From the NCBI GenBank assembly GCA_050084515.1, contig CM114273.1:22692001-22756000 (forward strand): a stretch of 64,000 bases of DNA, written 5' to 3'. Below, in pieces: positions 56,371 through 64,000 of this stretch (its first letter is position 1; every line of letters starts with the position of its first letter). The DNA is from Blasia pusilla (lineage: Eukaryota; Marchantiophyta; Marchantiopsida; Blasiales). The notes beneath the pieces are model-generated. The model worked only from the letters and a program-made list of their open reading frames with translations. It had not been told where the DNA came from and made no database searches. The position numbers and the translations under genes were made by a program.

Positions 56371-58730
56371 CACATCTTATTTCGACGTAGGTAGAGTTTT
56401 ATCGTGTCAACAACATAGAGAGTCAGCGGGTTGTTCGGATGTAACTTTGTCCCGAGATGTCGGATGAGGTTGGCGACAGGCCTGATGTGTTGGGAACGTC
56501 GTTTATGGCGATTTCTCTATTTTGGTTTTAGTCCGTCAGGTGACCCGTTGACCGAGTGAACTGTCATGCGGTAACTTGTGCACGCAGGTTACCGTTGGGA
56601 GGGTTATTTTTGGGGAAAGAGCTTTTTGGCTCTTCCCAAGGGTATAAGAGTTAGAGAGATGGCTTTCTCAAGCCATCTTTCTCATGTTGAGCCTTACGAG
56701 CACTTCTCTTGCATAGCCGTGTGTGGTTGTGTAGGAGTTAGGGTGTTAGGGTCGAATTCCTTCATAAGAGAGAGTGGATGTGATTTAATATGCCGATGTA
56801 GATTCATGACTGGAGTTTTAGGCCGGGTGAGCCATTTTATGCACGGAAGCATTTTTTAATTTTCTCAGATTTTTCTGATGCGGGTTTATCGGGGACATCA
56901 GCAAGGTGTAGCACAAGTTGTGGCGGCGGGTGTTCACGAGTGTGTCGTCGACCGATGAGTGTCGGGAAGGAGAAGAGAGATTTGCCTTGCAGCCAGGGGG
57001 GCTGTTAAGTAGAGGCAGCTAGGCTAGGGTGCGGATTAGGTTTAGGTCACTTGAGGCCGTGGATAGGATCCACGTAGAGCTGACACGACTTTAGAAACTT
57101 TAGAAGGATGTGCGTGGCGTACCGGCAGTAGAGCAGAGGGAGGACTGTGCGTCAGAAAACGGAAGTTGGGGGTTTCGGAGCTAAGGAGCTCCGAGGAAAT
57201 AGAAGGAAGAGACGAGACAAGAGGAGGCCATGGGAAGCGCGTAACAACTTGGGGGAGTAGTTCCTCCCGTATAGGGATGGGGAGATGTAATTGGCAAGTA
57301 AGGTAGCCTGGAGGTGGAGTTGAGGACGCACAAGGAAACTACGAGCCATGAGTTAGGTTGAGAGAGAGGGACGGTTGGGGACGCGCATAGGGCGTTGTGC
57401 GGGAAAGGAGGGAGGAGGGAGGCCCGCATAGGGGTGCGGGCAGGCTTCCCAAGCCTGGGAGTTCCAAGGAAGCTGGAGGGAGGTCCGAGAAGCCAAGGAG
57501 TTGCATAGGGGGGCGTGGAGGCCCTCATTAAAGCAGGTATGCGCGGGTTGGCCAAAAAGGAGACGGGGTCAGGAGGAGTTGTGAAGGTCGGGTAAGAGCG
57601 CGGTCGAGTCCATAGGGATGCGCGCTTGAGAAAACGGAAGAGCGAGGAAGGAGCCAAGAGGGCCGGGAGAGCGGGTCTGATGAAGTTGGGTCACCGGGAG
57701 TTTTTTCGTGACAACCGGTACATCACCGGTCTCTACAAACCCGAGCGGAAATTATCAAAGTTTTCTTCATTCCACAGAAAAGGACAACCTCCCTGAACCC
57801 TCGGTGTTTGGCCGCTAACTGACGACATGACTCGGAAATTCTCAAATTCTACCGGCCAGCTCAACACGTAACCCCGGTTCCCCCCGGACATTGGGGAGAC
57901 CTTGTAGGGCCGCATTAAGGCAATCTGCATAAGGATGCGGGCCTAAGGGCCATGGGTTGAGGGCCAGACGGAAACAGGAATGGATAGGACGAGGTAGGAG
58001 GGCCTTGAACGTACGGCATTGGGCCGAGGTAGGGAGAAATAAAGTCGAGTGAGGAATGTGGTTGGTAAGGCTAGAGAACGTGGTGGCATGGCCGACCAGG
58101 TTGGGCAGTGTATGTGGTTATCCAGGGTGACATGGTCGAGACTGACTTGGTAGAGTCAGACGGAGTTGAGACGATAGTTGGGAGACGTGATGGGATTTGC
58201 TTGTTCATTGCTGAGTGTTTCGCGAGCATGGTGGGATTTTCTGATGGGAGGTTCAACGTGTTGGTTGAGGAGAGTGTTGTGTCAAGGAGGTTGTTGTGCC
58301 ACATGGAGGAGTTGACGGTGCCGTAGGTTGGTGGGTGTGATCAGGTTACCCATTCGAGTCCCTTTTCCCGCACTTATCTTTTGTGATTGAGAAATATGGG
58401 TCCGGTAGTAGGTGGTGTTAGATGGGTGTAGTGATGGTGACGAGTGTAGACTCCTTTCACATGTAGCATGTTGGTGGATATACTGCGGTAACCGAGTAGG
58501 GGTTGTATATGACCCGAGAGTAGGTGTGTGATTAGATGAGATAGTCGGGAGGCTCAGGGTGAGCCCGAGTGTTGAGTGTGCCTGAGGCCAGGTGTGTCAT
58601 CACAAGATTGGCATTAGCATAGGTGAGCAAGTGAAGAGTGTGGGAGACTCTTGGTGATTCTGAGTGTTTGAGCGGGTGAGACAGGGTTGTCATCACGGCA
58701 TTCTTCCAGGGTTCGGAAGAACGGGGTAGT
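56371..58730 (+). mobile_element. Putative 5' LTR and leader of a gypsy-type element
   Basis: Composition changes abruptly at about 56,370. A stretch starting TGTCACATC contains a TATA-like 'gggtataagag' (about 56,641) followed by a transcribed-looking region with the inverted pair gagctttt/ggctctt, as in LTR U3-R regions. The remaining GC-rich leader up to the gag ATG at 58,731 contains purine-rich and GT-rich blocks but no reading frame on the plus strand. LTR end and primer-binding site could not be fixed, and no 3' LTR is visible. Confidence 0.35.
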
Positions 58731-59690
58731 ATGAGCAGTGGTAGTGGAGTGACAGGGAGTGGTGTGAGGTATCAAGGGATTTTGAGTGAGGAACCACCCC
58801 GTCACCCATCCGTGGCTGGATCGTCATCACTAGACAACGGGTCTAGTGACGAGATCGCGGACAAGGACACTGATACGTGGAGAGAGATGGACGACATGGG
58901 CCATCGAGGCATGCGTCGTTTCTCGGGTGCGGTAGGCATCATAGATCTAGATGATTTCATCCACGAGTCCGACCACGTGATGCGACTTCTAGGAGATACG
59001 GAACGCTACACGGTTCAACCCTTTTATAGCATGGAAGGGGTTGTTCCAGCATTGGGAGGGTCCGCCGATGGATGACTACATGGAGTTCCAATCTCTCTAC
59101 TCTATAGAGATCGATGCCTGGAGGGTGTACTCCGCTCCAAGGTATGTGTCGACTAGTGGTCGCGAGGCGTATGATGGGATAGTGAGGACAGAGAGGCCTA
59201 CACCATCAGCCCGGGGACTAGATGGAGCGGTTGGCAGTGAGAGTGGTGAGGTGGCAGAGACCTCTCGTGGTAGAAGATCACCGAGTTTCAGTCCTATAGT
59301 GGAGTTCTTCCAACATTTGGGGAGGAGCTATCAGGGCGTGCGGACCGACAAGCTGAAAATTCTACAAGATTCTCAGCGGAGATCGGGTGAGAGTCTGAGG
59401 GAGGCGTTCACGCGCATGCGACAGTTGATCGTTGCCACATATGGGGTGACTGAGGCGCAGTCAATGCAGTATTTTCGGGGTTCTGGATGAGGAGCTATGG
59501 AGGAGAGTTTGGGATGCGATGTTGCTTCACACGGCGAAGCCCACATTGAAGGTGATCTTCGAGTTGTCCGAGTGGGTAGAGCTCAACATGAGTGAAGAGC
59601 AGGTGGTGACCACGGGTTTTTCACGCGATTTGATGGCTCACAGGTGTCCTAGCATGCATGCACTAGAAGAAATGTGTGGTTTTTATGACT
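58731..59690 (+). pseudogene. Ty3/gypsy Gag relic
   Basis: From the ATG at 58,731 a frame runs to about 59,045 (start MSSGSGVTGSGVRYQG). It shifts into 59,041-59,490, which holds the Retrotrans_gag core (FFQHLGRSYQGVRTDKL, DSQRRSGESLREAFTRMRQL, VTEAQSMQYF). It then shifts again to 'GVLDEELWRRVWDAMLLHTA' and ends near 59,690. The pattern hydrophobic-x2-L...R...ESL..y..R...L matches the gypsy gag domain. Two frameshifts inactivate it. No zinc knuckle, protease, RT or integrase follows; a CACTA-like MITE begins at once. Confidence 0.75.
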
Positions 59691-59891
59691 AGGCTATAAA
59701 TGACTCACTGAAAGAATGACTCAAATTATGACTAAAATGGTTTAGTCATAAAATTTATGTTCATGCAACTCACCTAGTCATCCGCTTATGACTAAAGCGA
59801 TTATCAATACCCTTGATCAAGACTAGTTGTACTTGTTTCACTTGTCTAGTAGTACCTAGTCATAAACAACGACTAATGTGCTTAAGTAGTC
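59666..59891. mobile_element. CACTA-like MITE
   Basis: It starts CACTAGAAGAAATGTG, which resembles plant CACTA termini, and both ends carry the inverted pair ATGACTAGG / CCTAGTCAT. The inner part holds several 'atgactaa' words, including a perfect 11-bp stem (TTATGACTAAA-ATGG-TTTAGTCATAA, about 59,737). The right terminus is weakly conserved (...TTAAGTAGT), so the limit is approximate. Confidence 0.45.
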
Positions 59892-61800
59892 CATGCAACC
59901 CAATGTTAAGGTGATTTGTGGGCTTTGGGTACCGGTGCCTCTCTCAAAAACCATTCTTGATTTTTGGACCCTATTCAAGGGGGGGGGGGGCGGGTTGAGT
60001 TGGAAAGGTGTCATGAAGGAGGAAGATGGCATTGAGTATGATTATTTTGACTCTTATGGCATTTTCATGTTAACATGCTTTAACGTTTCTTCCAACTATT
60101 AGATGGGGGTGAAACTTGGCACAAACCTTGTAATTAAGTTCTTCCACAATTTTAACATTCCGATCTGCCATTTAAGCCCTCGTGCTAATACCAAAAATCA
60201 AAAACCTTATTTCGTGTTTACGGTTTTTAATTCCATGTGTGAATAGTCATTTGTACTTTTTTATTTTTCCCTATGTTCCTCGGGTTGGGATGCCCCTTTG
60301 GGAAACTTTTCATGATTTTTGGACTCATGGTTGATGGGGAGGGGAGAAAATGGTGGATCAAGAAGGACGACGAGGGCTTTGAACAGTCTTGTTCCAAACC
60401 GTTGTATCATTTTCATGGTAATATAGTGATAATTTTTCTTCCTACCATTGGATGGTAATGAATCTTTTCCATAGCACTTTTATTAAATTTCTCCACATCT
60501 TCAACGTTTAAATCTGCTATTTAAGCCTTTATGCTCAAATGAAAAATAAAAAACCTTATTTATGCTTTACGGTTTTGAATTCCATGTGTGAGTGGCCATT
60601 TTTAGTTTTTCTTTTCCCCTGTGTTCATGGGGTTGGGTTGCCTCTCAAGGAAAATTTTCATGATTTTTGGACTCATGGTCGATGATCTCTCCACATCTTC
60701 AACGGTTCAGATCTGCCATTTAAGCCTCGATGCTGAAATGAAAAAAAAAAAAACCTTAGTTAGGGTTTACGGTTTGTAATTCCATGTGTGAGTGGTAATT
60801 TTTAGTTTTTTCTTTTCCCCTATGCTCTTGGGTTTGGGGTTCCCCTTTGGGAAAAAGTTTGGACTCATGGTTAAGGGGGAGGGGAGAAAATAGTGGATCA
60901 AGAAGGAAGACGAGGTCTTTGAGTTGTCTTGTTCGAAACCGTTGTGTCATTTTCATGGTAACATGGTGATAACTCTTCTTCCACCATTGGATGGTGATGA
61001 ATATGTTCCATAGCATTTTCGTTAAATCTGTCCACATCTTCAACGGTTCAGATTTGCCATTTAAGCATTGATGCTAAATGATAAATAAAAAACCTTAGTT
61101 AGGATTTAAGGTTTTTAATTCTATGTGAGTAGTAATTTGTAGTTTTTTCTTTTCCCCTGTGTTCCTGGGGTTGGGGTGCCCCTTTGGAAAAAAAATCATG
61201 ATTTTTGGACTCATGATTGATGGGGAGGGGAGAAAATGATAGATGAAGAAGGAGGAGGAGGACTTTTTAACTCCCAAACTCTTGAGCATTTGGGGTTTTC
61301 TTTTTTTCCTTGAGGCCCTGACCATGAAGGGCATGGTGTGATCAAGTTTCATGATTTATGGGCTTGTTTTGGAGGAGAAGGAACATCAAATGAAGGAGAA
61401 AGTGGAAGAGGAGTGATTTACAAGTCATTTTCCTAGTCCTCCTTCCATTTTTCACCTTTGTTGCCACTCATCATTTGATGCCACCGTTGGATGGAGCTCA
61501 AACCTGGAAATTTTTGGGTGGTCATGCCCCTCTTGAACTTGGACGGTGTAGATCTTATATATAATCCTCCATGCTGCATTAAAAAATGAAGACTTGAGCT
61601 AGGGTTTTTGATTTTTAACTCCCAAACCCCAAGAAGCATTTGTGGTTTTTTTTTCCCCCGGGGTCTTGACGTGAAGGGCATGGTGTGATCAAGTTTCATG
61701 ATTTATGGGCTTGTTTTGGAGGATAAGGAACATCAAATGAACAAGAAAGTGGAAGAGGAATAACTTACAAGTAATGTTCTTAGTGCTCCTTCCATTTTTC
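59892..61800 (+). repeat. ~343-bp tandem repeat array
   Basis: Repeated landmarks are 'tttcccctgtgttcctggggttggg', 'catgatttttggactcatgg', 'gatggggaggggagaaaatgg', 'ccatttaagc' and 'aaccttagttagg...ttaat'. Successive copies begin near 60,256, 60,600, 60,805 and 61,147, with spacing 344, 205 (internally deleted) and 342. The last two units (about 61,305 and 61,660) are a diverged subtype of about 355 bp marked by 'gaagggcatggtgtgatcaag'. Frames inside are repeat shadows. A run of ten G residues lies near 59,980. Confidence 0.8.
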
Positions 61801-63455
<1,655 letters not shown>

Positions 63456-64000
63456 AAATTTCTTCCGTGGAGAGTGCTCTGTTCGACATTTTGGAGGGTA
63501 TGAACGCGGAGATTGACTGGAAGAGTGTGTATCCAGATCCATGGTTGGACTATGTCAAAGGCATGTACTGCCTCCTCGATGACATCGTTGGAATGTACCA
63601 TGTCACCAATTTGGAATTTGGATTCTTGTCTGACTTTGAGGACACCATCCCATGCTCAAAGGGTGCCCACTTGCATCCCCTCTATTGCTTGGTTGCCATA
63701 CTTGGAGTTGCTCCAAGTTTTCAATTGCTTTGTGAACTATTCTTCATCCATTCCCAACGAGCTCGGTTGGCTGTTGAACTCTCTCCGACTGCTGACTTTC
63801 CAAGGAAACCCGGGTCTGCAAGGTGCCATTCCTACTCAGATCGGCAACCTCACGCTCTTGCAAAGGCTGATAATCATTGCAAACAACATCTCGGGCCCCA
63901 TCGCGTAGGAGCTGGGGAGTCTCGTGAACTTGTTGTAGCTCGACTTGAGCAGAAATCTCTTGGAAGGGACCATCCCTAGAGCTATAGGATAGCTCCAGAG
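63456..64000 (+). pseudogene. LRR protein pseudogene, PII-2 type, cut by window end
   Basis: The N-terminal part reads 'ESALFDILEGMNAEIDWKS', 'YPDPWLDYVKGMYCL' and 'YHVTNLEFGFLSDFEDTIPC', the layout of plant LRR proteins of the PII-2 type (N-terminal cap, PDPC-like and Cys motifs). After about 63,670 the homology moves to another frame ('PYLELLQVFNCFVNY') and enters leucine-rich repeats: SSIPNELGWLLNSLRLLTFQ, IPTQIGNLTLLQRLI. A TAG at 63,906 falls inside the next repeat ('GPIA*ELGSLVNLL'), and two more stops follow before the window ends. One frameshift plus stops make it a pseudogene. Repeats of this type are normally extracellular. Confidence 0.7.

Noticed and set aside
57181-57657. 158-codon minus-strand Pro/Ser-rich frame
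   Set aside because: It lies antisense in the purine-rich leader of the gypsy-type element; composition explains the open frame.

Overview
The window is nuclear DNA of a land plant, most likely a bryophyte such as a liverwort or moss. The evidence is degenerate CCCTAAA plant telomere-type repeats, Ty1/copia and Ty3/gypsy remains, plant-type Helitron ends, GT-AG introns and a nepenthesin-type aspartic protease. The bryophyte guess rests on the look of the reverse transcriptase at 46.7-49.1 kb and of the GC-rich gene island, so it is an inference. There are no operons; one gene is clearly intact.

Layout. 1-14.5 kb is AT-rich repeat: short Helitron-like elements (0.67-1.05 kb), an eroded Ty3/gypsy relic between two long direct repeats (about 1.3 and 6.8 kb), a nested hAT-like MITE cluster (3.4-4.5 kb), and a Ty1/copia relic (8.35-12.65 kb) interrupted by a ~1 kb element with near-identical 5-bp flanks. 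14.5-23.1 kb is a GC-rich island with the one convincing intact gene, an intronless aspartic protease (16.02-17.77 kb). 23.1-27.1 kb is AT-rich and holds a 1.7 kb Helitron-like element.

27.3-41.4 kb is the most unusual part. Three blocks dense in short palindromes (GGATCTTAAGATCC, GGAACTCTAGTTCC and relatives) lie beside and between eroded genes. On the minus strand are gene A (33.4-31.2 kb), with recognisable introns and a tandemly duplicated 72-nt exon, and gene B (30.9-28.3 kb), split by a second copy of the ~1 kb element. On the plus strand are gene C (37.4-38.0 kb) and gene D (38.2-41.1 kb); D resembles the DUF7869 family often seen in repetitive eukaryotic proteins. I propose that this is the body of a large, poorly described mobile element. 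Degenerate telomere-like repeats follow at 41.4-42.15 kb.

42.4-50 kb holds another hAT-like MITE, a second copia relic, a Helitron-like element, a minus-strand non-LTR retrotransposon with RT and endonuclease-like regions, and a foldback MITE. 52.5-53.9 kb is a decayed minus-strand paralogue of the aspartic protease. 55.8-59.9 kb contains nested mini-Helitrons, a gag-only gypsy relic and a CACTA-like MITE; 59.9-61.8 kb is a ~343-bp tandem repeat; 62.5 kb is a (TC)98 microsatellite; and the window ends inside an LRR-protein pseudogene of the PII-2 type. Most of the window is therefore layered transposon debris, and the genes do not form a pathway.
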